Of a stretch of 42,769 nucleotides of DNA, positions 20,001 through 27,535 are shown in pieces; within the stretch, counting starts at the first letter, position 1, and the number at the start of each line of letters is the position of its first letter. The notes below the pieces were generated by a model that was given only the letters and a program-made list of their open reading frames with translations, made no database searches and was not told the origin of the DNA. Source of the DNA: Actinomycetota bacterium (GTDB lineage Bacteria; Armatimonadota; SYMT01). Location: positions 1 through 42,769 of the forward strand of contig SYMT01000340.1 of the NCBI GenBank assembly GCA_005805375.1, read 5' to 3'. The translations under genes were made by a program, and so were the position numbers.

Positions 20001-20472
20001 AGGGCCGCACGGTCACCTGCTCGAGCCGCTCTACCGCCGGCGGGCCGACACCGTCATCCGCGAGTTCCACACCCGGGTGGGTTCCGGCGCCCCGGTCAGT
20101 CTCCGTCCGAAGCTGCTGGTCCCGGTGGGCAATCGGCTCGTCGAGGTGACGCTGGACGAAGTGGAGTCCGGCCCCCGGCCCGTCTATCGCCGTCACCATC
20201 TGGGCCGGCCAGCCAAGGCGCATCTGGAAGAGCACGCGCTCATGCTGGCGGCATCCGTCACTGGAAACGCCGAACTCCGGCTCGCCTACCCTGCAGGCGC
20301 CGAGGAAGTGCCGGTGTTCCCCACGGCCCGCAAGGTGCAGAACCGCCTTACGAAGATGGCAGACCTGATCCGGGCCATTGAGGCGGGCGAGTTCACACCC
20401 AAGCCGAACCAGATGCAATGCGCCCGCTGCCGCTTCCGGCTGATTTGCCCTATGCAGGAGGGGAGAGGGTAG
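17005..20472 (+). CDS. ImmA/IrrE-family metalloprotease - UvrD/PcrA-type helicase - Cys-cluster PD-(D/E)XK-like fusion
   Basis: VVAHELGHRALEHP (HExxH) plus WEREANAFAGELLVP; Walker A AGPGAGKTRVLVRR; ILVDEFQDINYAGGRLVRAL; VGDPRQSIYRFRGA; LTAHRSKGLEWPIVFVPY; LFYVAVTRARDRLYLS; C-terminus YEACPRRFLYE ... CARCRFRLIC. Confidence 0.9.
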   Translation: MDRAAVVRERARALLIEQERRTGRAYSPRGDPNPFLELVARRCFRLTVFEEPDLPAEVEGMLDLDADLILIQPGLSAPRRAFVVAHELGHRALEHPPRQLLDTEAELDENLPAEDLADRDGVFRAYSEADRWEREANAFAGELLVPLEILRSQVRADLRWSVERLAARFGVSKALLRNRLAAAFLVGQELSGEARSAVRGTPHHSDAGQPAPLPTIYRSPASDLDPAQQAAVEAPTPALVIAGPGAGKTRVLVRRFERLVAQGMDPRRILALTFSNRAAGEMQDRLAAALPDQAHALHVTTFHALGLQLLREFGFALGYPEGELRLLPPMDEFVFLRPHIAGLPLGEFEDLHRPTRDLGLLLRVISRLKDEQIGPREFADQVARWQAVLAADESGREGLAEERAAAARAADLATLYPAIFHILRSAGAVDYGDLVSEAVRLCGLPEIGDLIRNRFSQILVDEFQDINYAGGRLVRALDGGRGIVWAVGDPRQSIYRFRGASPANLLEFSRDYPGAKVHFLDRNYRSVASIVACGEAAPRPDLPPELTAPPLLPVRPDRDGGPVIELTTAPDGNAEVAHLAFQIGDLLEAGREPGEMAVLCRTRSQAQRVAAALGERGIATTWNGALEDQPLFQDLMGVLLLAADDPRGLPRMARFPDHALTEEDLRALLETGRAPGRSARALLRAGVQGEVPTLSAPGRRVATRLLQLAGRLAHAGGAWETLATYLFEEAGWVRDLLADDSPSARQARSVVGQVAGLAREFPGRATLLGADSAATFVEFLELALEAGELPHGDGGASSDAVAVLTAHRSKGLEWPIVFVPYLAAGHFPPKEQPPEFRFPPDTLRGADMQTGDEELCLFYVAVTRARDRLYLSCAERYANRACPPSPYVQSLRAGLPADVLAERTAPPAPPPLDPPPRPQHAGWKLGQTAPASLLARYEACPRRFLYETVYGLEAADRGYRDFHRVVYGMMSRTVECAAAKEPLTAEQLTTELEARWQEEGPHGHLLEPLYRRRADTVIREFHTRVGSGAPVSLRPKLLVPVGNRLVEVTLDEVESGPRPVYRRHHLGRPAKAHLEEHALMLAASVTGNAELRLAYPAGAEEVPVFPTARKVQNRLTKMADLIRAIEAGEFTPKPNQMQCARCRFRLICPMQEGRG

Positions 20473-20608
20473 AGGGAAGAAGGGAGACGGAACCCGGCAT
20501 CCACCCCGTTGTACTCCCAGGCTGCCAGTTCCGTCGTTGCCCGGTTGATCCGGCTGGGTGTCGGGGTTACGGCGTTCGTCTGCCTGCGGGTGGCAATCCA
20601 ACGGCGGC

Positions 20609-20885
20609 TGAGGAACACGAAGGACGCAGGGACGCACTCCGCCGGATTCTCCACCGCAGAGGACGCAGAGGGACGCCGAGGGGAATCGAGAGACGGGCCG
20701 CTGCTGTGGAAATGGTGTCCACCGAAGTGGCGAGTAACCGACCGCTTGCCTGCACCGTCCTCTGCGTCCCACTGCGTCTTCTGCGGTGAGTTTCGGAGCC
20801 GGATTCGCCACAGCATGAGGAAGGCGGAGGCCGCAGGGACACGTTGCGCTTCGCCTTGCCTCGTTTCCGACTGCGTCCTTCGTAT
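20609..20885. repeat. Long imperfect inverted repeat (MITE-like) made of ACCGCAGAGGACGCAGAGGGACGC motifs
   Basis: caccgcagaggacgcagagggacgc at about 20652-20676 is mirrored by caccgtcctctgcgtcccactgcgtcttctgcggtg at about 20753-20788; the outer arms acgaaggacgcagg (about 20615) and ctgcgtccttcgt (about 20871) also pair. Confidence 0.6.
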
Positions 20886-20939
20886 CGCCGGCGTCACCTG
20901 TGGGTTCAGGCGGTGCTACCTCAGAGGAGGGGGATGGGG

Positions 20940-21184
20940 AAGGAGTCCGGCTCGAGGTCGGGGGCCGGTTCGCCTCCCAGAACCAGTCGGCGTAGCGCAC
21001 CAGCACCCAGCCGCCGCGCGTCGTCCAGTCGTAGCCAAGGGCCCCGAGCCCCTGGAGCACTTCGTGAGCCGAGCGACCGTCGGTCGCGGGCGACTTCCAC
21101 GGCTGTGCCTCGGTCCAGGGACCCTGCCGCTCCGCCTGTGCAATCGGGTAGCAGTCCGCCACGATCGGAACCGGGTAGACGGCG
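20940..21184 (-). pseudogene. C-terminal fragment of a secreted protein paralogous to the 37786..39117 protein
   Basis: AFAVYPVPIVADCYPIAQAERQGPWTEAQPWKSPATDGRSAHEVLQGLGALGYDWTTRGGWVLVRYADWFWEANRPP resembles IPILAHGDPGFDDYYR...RVWEALQQVGERWRVTWEWKRGWILVRS; no upstream coding, TAG immediately before. Confidence 0.5.
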
Positions 21185-21210
21185 AAGGCCTATCTCCTAT
21201 TTCCCAACTC

Positions 21211-23121
21211 CTATCTCTTCAACACATCAGGAAAGCCGTCGCGATCTCGATCCAGGCGCCGGGGGAGGTGCATCCCGTACGCTTCCCGCAAGTTCGTCAC
21301 GGCGTGGGAAGTGATCCACCGGCCGTCCGGGGCGCGGACCCGGCCCTCAATACGGCACGGAGTGTTGAAGAGCCACTCCGGGTTGAACCGCTCGCGGCCG
21401 GTGTCCTGACCCGCCACGCGATAGGACGGTGAGATCCGTCCGTCGTCGTTGAGGTCCGTGGGGAGGTCCTCGGTGGAGTAGAGCACCAGACTGCGGAGGA
21501 ATGCCGACACCGCTTCGCGGTCCGCCGCTGGAAGTGCCCGCCAGGCACGGCGAGAGGTGGCAGCTTCCCCGCCGTGCCGTCGGATGGCCTCCTCAAGGGT
21601 GAGTGCGCTCCCATCGTGAAGGTACGGGGCGGTGGAGCCGGCGCCCCAGAGGGGCGTCGTGCGGAAGTGCGTGATTGTGCTGCCGTCGTATTGGACCTGG
21701 TGTGTCTCCGGCCCCAGGTCGTGCTGGAGGAAATCGCTGTAGATGTCGGGGATGGAGACGGGGCCGAAGCGGCGCGTGATGGGCCCGTCCTTCCGGTCAT
21801 AGAGCCGTTTCAACCTTCCACGCAGCTCTCCGTCCGGTCCCGGTTCGGTTTCCAGATCGAAGAAGCGCCGGTCGCCTCGGGTGCGCCGGGTGTAGTCTGC
21901 GGCGCCGGGATTGGCAGCCGGGAGGCGCCAGTCCGGGACGTGGCACTTCGCGCAGCCGCTGCGCGCAAAGAGCGCTTCTCCCCGCTGTACCGAGGGGGTG
22001 CGCTCGGACCGGGCGGGGCGGGGGTGGTTCATCTGATACCACTCCACCAGGTCCAGATCGCCATCCGTGATTTCGTGCAGGTGCCCGTCCCGGTCCGGAT
22101 CGTCGAGGCTGATGCCTCCGGGTGTGCGGACGTTGCCGCGGTCACGCGGGACGGCGCTCATAAACTGCGGCGCTCCGGCCAGCGATACACGGGCCAGCCC
22201 GTCACCGCGGGGTTCTTCCGTCAGCGTCGGATCGCAGGCTTGAAGCCCCGCGTGTGTGTCGAGCGCCTGCGCGGTGAAGCCGCGGAGGGTGCTCGGTACC
22301 GGCAGCCGTCCCCGTTGCCCGAATCCGAACACCTGCACTTCAAACGTGTAGCCTGCCACGCCCGCCACGCTCAGGCTGCGCGCCCAGGGGATGCGCTTGC
22401 CGGCGGCGTCCACATAGATCATGTGGAGAATCGGATTCAGGTCGGGGATGCTGTCGCCGTTTCCATCGCCGAAGCGCCCGAATTCGAGCGGGCGCCGACC
22501 CGGCTCGCCCGGGGGCACGTTGTACACCACGGCGGGGACCCCACGGCTCTCGGTGCTCTCGATGAAGCCGTTCCGGTTCCGGTCTCCCACCGCCAGCAAG
22601 TCGAGCCGGAGCTGCCACCCGAGCATCTCCACCAGCCCGGCGCCGAACAGATGCGGCGTGTTCCGGCCCGTGCCCCCGTTCTTGGGAATGGTGATCCCCG
22701 CTCCCGCGTCGCGCCACGGGCTGTTATGGCAGAGCCCGCAGGCGCTCACGTGATCGCGAGACGCCAGCCGTGTCGAACCGTCGTCCAGCACCGGCCCCGC
22801 CGTGCGCCCACTCTCGCCGAACACCCCGTCGGCGGCTGCAAACTCCCGGTGGAACAACTCGCGCCCGTGCGCATAGCCGGCCCAGGGGTCGGCAAATAGG
22901 TAGTAGGCGGAAGTGCCCGGTGCGCTCGGATCCGTGGAATGTTCGAACCGCACCCGCGGGCACTTTACCGAGCGCCCCGTGAGGTCCCGATTGCGCAGGG
23001 CGGGATCATCCCCCGCCCCCCCGGGTCGCTCCGGCACGAAGTCCGGCCCCTGGGCCAGCGCCAGGGCGGCACTGCCGAAAACGAACGTGAGAAGGAGAGT
23101 CGCGGCCGCGGTTTGTCTCAT
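21211..23121 (-). CDS. Di-haem oxidoreductase (cytochrome c peroxidase/DHOR-like)
   Basis: Signal peptide MRQTAAATLLLTFVFGSAALALAQ; two CxxCH sites (CGLCH, CAKCH); TTPLWGAGSTAPYLHDGSALTLEEAIRRHGGEA typical C-terminus. Confidence 0.85.
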   Translation of the reverse strand: MRQTAAATLLLTFVFGSAALALAQGPDFVPERPGGAGDDPALRNRDLTGRSVKCPRVRFEHSTDPSAPGTSAYYLFADPWAGYAHGRELFHREFAAADGVFGESGRTAGPVLDDGSTRLASRDHVSACGLCHNSPWRDAGAGITIPKNGGTGRNTPHLFGAGLVEMLGWQLRLDLLAVGDRNRNGFIESTESRGVPAVVYNVPPGEPGRRPLEFGRFGDGNGDSIPDLNPILHMIYVDAAGKRIPWARSLSVAGVAGYTFEVQVFGFGQRGRLPVPSTLRGFTAQALDTHAGLQACDPTLTEEPRGDGLARVSLAGAPQFMSAVPRDRGNVRTPGGISLDDPDRDGHLHEITDGDLDLVEWYQMNHPRPARSERTPSVQRGEALFARSGCAKCHVPDWRLPAANPGAADYTRRTRGDRRFFDLETEPGPDGELRGRLKRLYDRKDGPITRRFGPVSIPDIYSDFLQHDLGPETHQVQYDGSTITHFRTTPLWGAGSTAPYLHDGSALTLEEAIRRHGGEAATSRRAWRALPAADREAVSAFLRSLVLYSTEDLPTDLNDDGRISPSYRVAGQDTGRERFNPEWLFNTPCRIEGRVRAPDGRWITSHAVTNLREAYGMHLPRRLDRDRDGFPDVLKR

Positions 23122-24305
23122 GGCGGGGAGGTGGGGAGAATGTACACGTACTCCATCTCGTCCGGCGTATCCCCGGCAACCCGGGCGCGGACGAACTCGA
23201 GGTCGGCGCTCATCTCGCTGTGGCGGAACGTGCGGCGGAACTTGGTGACCCACTGCCCCTGGCGGAGGAAGCCTCGGAGCTGCACCAGCTTCTTGATCGC
23301 GTTCGGGTCCGCCTGCCGGTCGTACTTCACCGTGCCGTCCAGCACGCCCAGGTCCTGCGCCGTCAGCTTGCGGGCCCACTCGAGGCGGCTCGGCTGCCAG
23401 CCGGGCGCCTGCTCGGAGCGGGACTGCGCGTAGCTGGTCAACTCGGGCAGACGCGTGTCCGCCACCTGCATCCACTTTTTCTCGGCGGACGTGACCTTCG
23501 CCGGCACCGCGAAACCCAGCGCCTGGCGGAACATCGGCATCCAGGAGTACTGGTAGGAAAACGGCCCGGGGAGGTCCACTTTGAAGGGTGCCTGCACGTA
23601 GAAGAGGGCCTCCGTTTGATCCGGCACGCTGATCTGGGTGATCCGCAGCGGATAGACCAGCGTGCGGCTGCTGAAGGTGAACCGGGTGGGGGTCACCTCA
23701 CCCAGGTACTTGCCGTCGCCGCCGCGTTTCATCTGCTTCGGGTCAATGCGCATCACCGTGAAGAACCACTTCTTCGTGATGTAGTGTTCGAGGGTGGCCT
23801 CATCCCCGGAGTAGGAATAGCGGTTCTCTTTCAGCCAGGCGTACAGGTCGGCGGCGCGCTCGGCAGTGACGATCTTGTAGTCGAGCGAGCCCACCACTCC
23901 CGCCTCCAGCACCCGCACTGCGGACTGCAGCAGGGATTGCCTACGACCGCCAGGTGCTCCGGCTGCCGCGCCGAACATCATCATCGGCTTGTACTTGTCC
24001 AGCGGCATCGGCTTGAGGATGGTATAGACCGCGAGTTCGGTGAAGAAGTCGCGCGGCGCTTCGTTCAGCCGGGGCCGGGACGGGGTCGGGATGACCATGC
24101 CGAAGTCCGCGGCATTGCCCGCAAACTTCGGCTGCACCACCCAGCTTTCGATGTCTTCCTGGGGGTCCCAGGAGATCCACGCCTTCTGCGCGGGCTGGGT
24201 CACGTCAGACCCCAGGGCGCTGAAATAGCAGCAGGCGGCATGAGCCTGCCAGGCCGCTCCCAGCGACGCGGCCACCAGACCCGTGAAAACCACTCGGCGC
24301 AGCAC
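23118..24305 (-). CDS. DUF2330-family secreted protein
   Basis: Signal peptide then ACCYFSALGSDVTQPAQKAWISWDPQEDIESWVVQPKFAGNAADFGMVIPTPSRPRLNEAPRDFFTEL; overlaps the DHOR start by 4 nt. Confidence 0.85.
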   Translation of the reverse strand: MLRRVVFTGLVAASLGAAWQAHAACCYFSALGSDVTQPAQKAWISWDPQEDIESWVVQPKFAGNAADFGMVIPTPSRPRLNEAPRDFFTELAVYTILKPMPLDKYKPMMMFGAAAGAPGGRRQSLLQSAVRVLEAGVVGSLDYKIVTAERAADLYAWLKENRYSYSGDEATLEHYITKKWFFTVMRIDPKQMKRGGDGKYLGEVTPTRFTFSSRTLVYPLRITQISVPDQTEALFYVQAPFKVDLPGPFSYQYSWMPMFRQALGFAVPAKVTSAEKKWMQVADTRLPELTSYAQSRSEQAPGWQPSRLEWARKLTAQDLGVLDGTVKYDRQADPNAIKKLVQLRGFLRQGQWVTKFRRTFRHSEMSADLEFVRARVAGDTPDEMEYVYILPTSPP

Positions 24306-24460
24306 GTTTGTTCTCTCTTCCTGAACCGTCGTGACTGGTGATTCGACGCACGGAAGGGCTGGCGGGTTACACGAAGCGCGCAGCAGCGAAAGTATGAAGA
24401 ACGAAGGCGGAAGTGCATCCTTGGGACTGCGTACCCCCGCTGCGCGTGTGCGGTGTGGCG

Positions 24461-24783
24461 CTACGGAGGGCCGGAGCGCGACTGCTTTCCGGGGGCGTGG
24501 CGGCGCCGTCTCAGGGGCGGAAGTCGCTGCTCATCGGAGCGGCCTCCGAAGGGGAGCACGCTGATCGAACCGTCCAGTTCGAGGATTGCCTGGCGCACAT
24601 GCGTTTCATCGTCCAGCCCATGCTCCCGGATCGCCGCGAGCACCTCGCCCCGCCGCACCCCCTCTCGCGCCATATTGGCCTCGAGATAGCGACCATCGCA
24701 AATCAGCAGTGCCGGCTCCCCTTCCAGACAGGCCGGGAACCGGAAAGGGACGTCCGATCCGCAGGCCGAACCTTGTCCGGGAT
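24461..24783 (-). pseudogene. DUF421 (YetF-like) C-terminal domain relic
   Basis: Minus-strand frame reads LEGEPALLICDGRYLEANMAREGVRRGEVLAAIREHGLDDETHVRQAILELDGSISVLPFG, the DUF421 C-terminal domain without its N-terminal TM part. Confidence 0.65.
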
Positions 24784-24810
24784 GGTGATGGCAGACTGGG
24801 GAGACGAGGA

Positions 24811-25950
24811 ATGCAGCACACGATAGTGAATCGGCGGGAATTGCTGGTAGGGGCCACAGCGGCAGCGACCCTGACGGCTCTGGGGCAGGTGGAGGCCGCC
24901 GTCACCGTGAAGCCGAAGGTCGAGGGCGGGGTGGCCTGGTACGATGTGCGGGATTGGGGGGTGGAAGGGCGTGGATGGGCGGATACCGCCCGCTATTTCG
25001 ACCGCTTCCCGGCACGTGCCCAGGCGATGATCCCTGCATCGGTCTGGAGTCTCAGTAGACATTCAGCGGGGATGCTCGTACGCTTCGAGACGGACGCCCG
25101 GGAAATCCAGGCGCGATATGCCCTGCTCTCGCCGAATCTGGCGCTCCCGCACATGCCTGCTACCGGCGTGAGCGGCCTCGACCTGTACGCCCGTGATTCC
25201 CGTGGGAGGGACCGGTGGCTCGCGGTGGTGCTTCCGGCGCGCCAGGAGATGCAGGCCCGGTTGACCACGGGGTTGGATGCTTCCGGACGGGAGGGCGGGC
25301 GACAGTTCACCGTCTATCTGCCGCTCTACAACGGGGTGGAGCGGCTGGAAATCGGCGTGGATCCGAAGGCGAACTTCCGGGGGGTCGAACCCCGCCGGGA
25401 GAAGCCGATGGTATTCTACGGCACGTCCATCATGCACGGGGCCTGCGCGTCGCGGACAGGAATGTCCATCACGGGCATTCTGGGTCGCCGCTTCCATCGG
25501 CCGGTGATCAACCTGGGCTTCTCCGGCAACGGGCGGATGGATGCGGGCGTGGTGAGCCTGCTGGCCGAACTGAATCCGAGCGTGTACGCCATTGACTGTC
25601 TGCCGAACATGACGGCGGAGTTGGTGGCGGAGCGCACCGAGTCGCTCGTGCGTACTCTGCGTGCCGCCCGCCCGGATACACCGATTCTGCTGGTCGAGGA
25701 TCGGACATTTACGAACGCGCCGTTCCTGGAGGGGATGCGCAAGGCTCACGAGGCGCGCCGCGCCGCTTTTCGACGGGCCTACGACGGGTTGGTGCGCACC
25801 GGCGTGTCGGGGCTCTCCTACCTCGAAGGGGGACGGATCCTGGGGGAGGATGGAGAGGGAGCCACGGACGGCTCTCACCCGAACGATCTGGGCATGGTCC
25901 GCTATGCTGACGCCTACGAGCGGGTTCTGCGCCGGGTGCTGGATTCGTAG
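24811..25950 (+). CDS. SGNH/GDSL-like hydrolase family protein with TAT-like signal
   Basis: NRRELLVGATAAATLTAL N-terminus; MVFYGTSIMHGACASRTGMSITGILGRR...VINLGFSGNGRMD; GATDGSHPNDLGMVRYAD catalytic Asp-His block. Confidence 0.85.
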   Translation: MQHTIVNRRELLVGATAAATLTALGQVEAAVTVKPKVEGGVAWYDVRDWGVEGRGWADTARYFDRFPARAQAMIPASVWSLSRHSAGMLVRFETDAREIQARYALLSPNLALPHMPATGVSGLDLYARDSRGRDRWLAVVLPARQEMQARLTTGLDASGREGGRQFTVYLPLYNGVERLEIGVDPKANFRGVEPRREKPMVFYGTSIMHGACASRTGMSITGILGRRFHRPVINLGFSGNGRMDAGVVSLLAELNPSVYAIDCLPNMTAELVAERTESLVRTLRAARPDTPILLVEDRTFTNAPFLEGMRKAHEARRAAFRRAYDGLVRTGVSGLSYLEGGRILGEDGEGATDGSHPNDLGMVRYADAYERVLRRVLDS

Positions 25951-25996
25951 AAAAAGCCCTTGAGGATCCGGGGGATTGGTCGAAACGAAAGGTAGC

Positions 25997-26812
25997 TCAC
26001 CAAGACTCTCCTTCCCCCGCGTGGCCAACCCGGATCCGGATGGCGCCGCGAACTTTGTGGAGGGGCAGGGCGTATTCGGGTTCCCGGACACGCCCTGCAC
26101 TTTTTTGTACGACCCGCTTCAGCACCAGGAAAAACTGACTCCCCAGGAAATCGTGCTCGGCAACGACCCTCCACCCGGCGGCTGCTGTTTCCGCGCGCAC
26201 GTCCGCTTCCCGAACGGAGTGATCGGAAGGAGGCGGAGGCTCTCCGTTTCTGTCTGGATCGAAGTCAATAACAGCCAACCGGCCTTCCCCCCGTACCGCC
26301 TGCCGCAGTCTGGTCAGAAACGCAACCGGTCGGCGGACCTCGTGATAAACCGTCAGCAGCACAATGCAATCCACCGTCGCGCCCGGCAAGCCGGAGTCGG
26401 CGGCGGTTCCCAGCACCACCTGGACGTTCCCGAGCGCGCGGGCTTGCCGGGCGAGGGCCGGGAGGAATTCTCGCTGGATCTCCTGTGCGATCACGAGTCC
26501 GGTGGGGCCGACGGCGCGGCTGAGATGCGGGAGCAGGTAGCCGCTGCCTGCCCCTACATCGGCAACAACCTGCCCGGGGTGGAGACCCAGGGCCTGTACA
26601 ACGCGCTCCGGCTGCTGCCACCGGTCTCGATCCGGGTCCTCCAACAGTTCCGAGGCACGCTCCGGGGCAAACAGCGGCGACGGGCAGCGCGGCGCTAGGA
26701 AAACGGGTGGCTGCCGAACTGGTGAAACGGACACGGCCAGTATCGCCAGTCCAAGGGCGCACGCCAGCCGGCACCCACGCCGACTGGCTGTTCCGTCATT
26801 CCGCCGGTTCAC
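25997..26812 (-). CDS. Class I SAM-dependent methyltransferase
   Basis: LGLHPGQVVADVGAGSGYLLPHLSRAVGPTGLVIAQEIQREFL...VLLTVYHEVRRPVAFLTRLRQAVRGEGRLAVIDFD. Confidence 0.88.
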   Translation of the reverse strand: MNRRNDGTASRRGCRLACALGLAILAVSVSPVRQPPVFLAPRCPSPLFAPERASELLEDPDRDRWQQPERVVQALGLHPGQVVADVGAGSGYLLPHLSRAVGPTGLVIAQEIQREFLPALARQARALGNVQVVLGTAADSGLPGATVDCIVLLTVYHEVRRPVAFLTRLRQAVRGEGRLAVIDFDPDRNGEPPPPSDHSVREADVRAETAAAGWRVVAEHDFLGSQFFLVLKRVVQKSAGRVREPEYALPLHKVRGAIRIRVGHAGEGESW

Positions 26813-26815
26813 CGA

Positions 26816-27490
26816 TCAGTCCCGGGGAAGCGACGGGACGTCGCCGCGGCGAACCCGGTGCCGGAATCGAGGCCCCTGGGGGCCGGGGCCGAGGGCCTGG
26901 GGGCTTTCCGTCTCGGACGCGCCGAGGAGTTGGACAAGCGGAGCGAGTCGTTTGCGGCGGGCGAGTTGCAGCGCGGTTTCGCCCCGCCGGTCGGGGAGGT
27001 GGGCATTTGCGCCTCGCTCCAGGAGCAGGCGGGCCATCGGGGTGTCGCCGCACACCACCGCCCACATGAGGGCGGAGTGTCCCGCCAGATCGCGAGCATT
27101 CACATCGGCGCCGGCATCCACCAGTACCCGCGCGTTCTCCAGGCGTCCGTGGGAAGCTGCTCCCATCAGCGCGGTGAAGCCGTCGCGGCGCCGGGCATCC
27201 ACATCCGCCCCCCGCGCGATGAGCGATTGCAGCAGGGCTGGGTCCTCGCCGGCGGCCACCACCATCAGGGCTGTGGTTCCGTCAGGGCCGCGCACGTGCA
27301 CACCGCGTCCTTCGCGGGCGAACTGCTCCACGGTCTGCTGGTCTCGCTGTGCCAGGGCACGCAGCAGTGGGAGCGTGCGGCGCTGCTGCCACGCTACCAC
27401 ACCGATCGCCACACCCGCCAGAAGAAACAGGACCCCCAATGACACGAGGAGCGTCAGCAGCGAACCCAGTGTGTGTTCCAGACTGCTCAA
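26816..27490 (-). CDS. Ankyrin-repeat protein with N-terminal TM helix
   Basis: N-terminal hydrophobic segment; ankyrin repeats DGTTALMVVAAGEDPALLQSLIARGADVDARRRDGFTALMGAASHGRLENARVLVDAGADVNARDLAGHSALMWAVVCGDTPMARLLLERGAN. Confidence 0.9.
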   Translation of the reverse strand: MSSLEHTLGSLLTLLVSLGVLFLLAGVAIGVVAWQQRRTLPLLRALAQRDQQTVEQFAREGRGVHVRGPDGTTALMVVAAGEDPALLQSLIARGADVDARRRDGFTALMGAASHGRLENARVLVDAGADVNARDLAGHSALMWAVVCGDTPMARLLLERGANAHLPDRRGETALQLARRKRLAPLVQLLGASETESPQALGPGPQGPRFRHRVRRGDVPSLPRD

Positions 27491-27535
27491 CGATCTCTTC
27501 GCTCCGGGGACATCTGCTTCATTTGATTCTACAGG

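Noticed and set aside
17005-20472. Interpretation of the fusion as a standard AddA/RecB helicase-nuclease
   Set aside because: The N-terminal HExxH protease and absence of a canonical D-ExK nuclease motif make this different from AddAB/RecBCD, and no addB partner is adjacent.
20600-20900. Possible CRISPR array because of repeated GGACGCAGAGG motifs
   Set aside because: Repeats are irregular in spacing and orientation and form inverted arms; no uniform repeat-spacer structure and no cas genes nearby.
20509-21432. 307-aa plus-strand ORF across the 20.6-20.9 kb repeat
   Set aside because: Runs through an inverted-repeat intergenic element and antisense to two minus-strand genes or relics; composition not protein-like.
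21574-22899. 441-aa plus-strand ORF
   Set aside because: Antisense to the di-haem oxidoreductase.
23220-24341. 373-aa plus-strand ORF
   Set aside because: Antisense to the DUF2330 gene; repetitive His/Arg/Gly composition.
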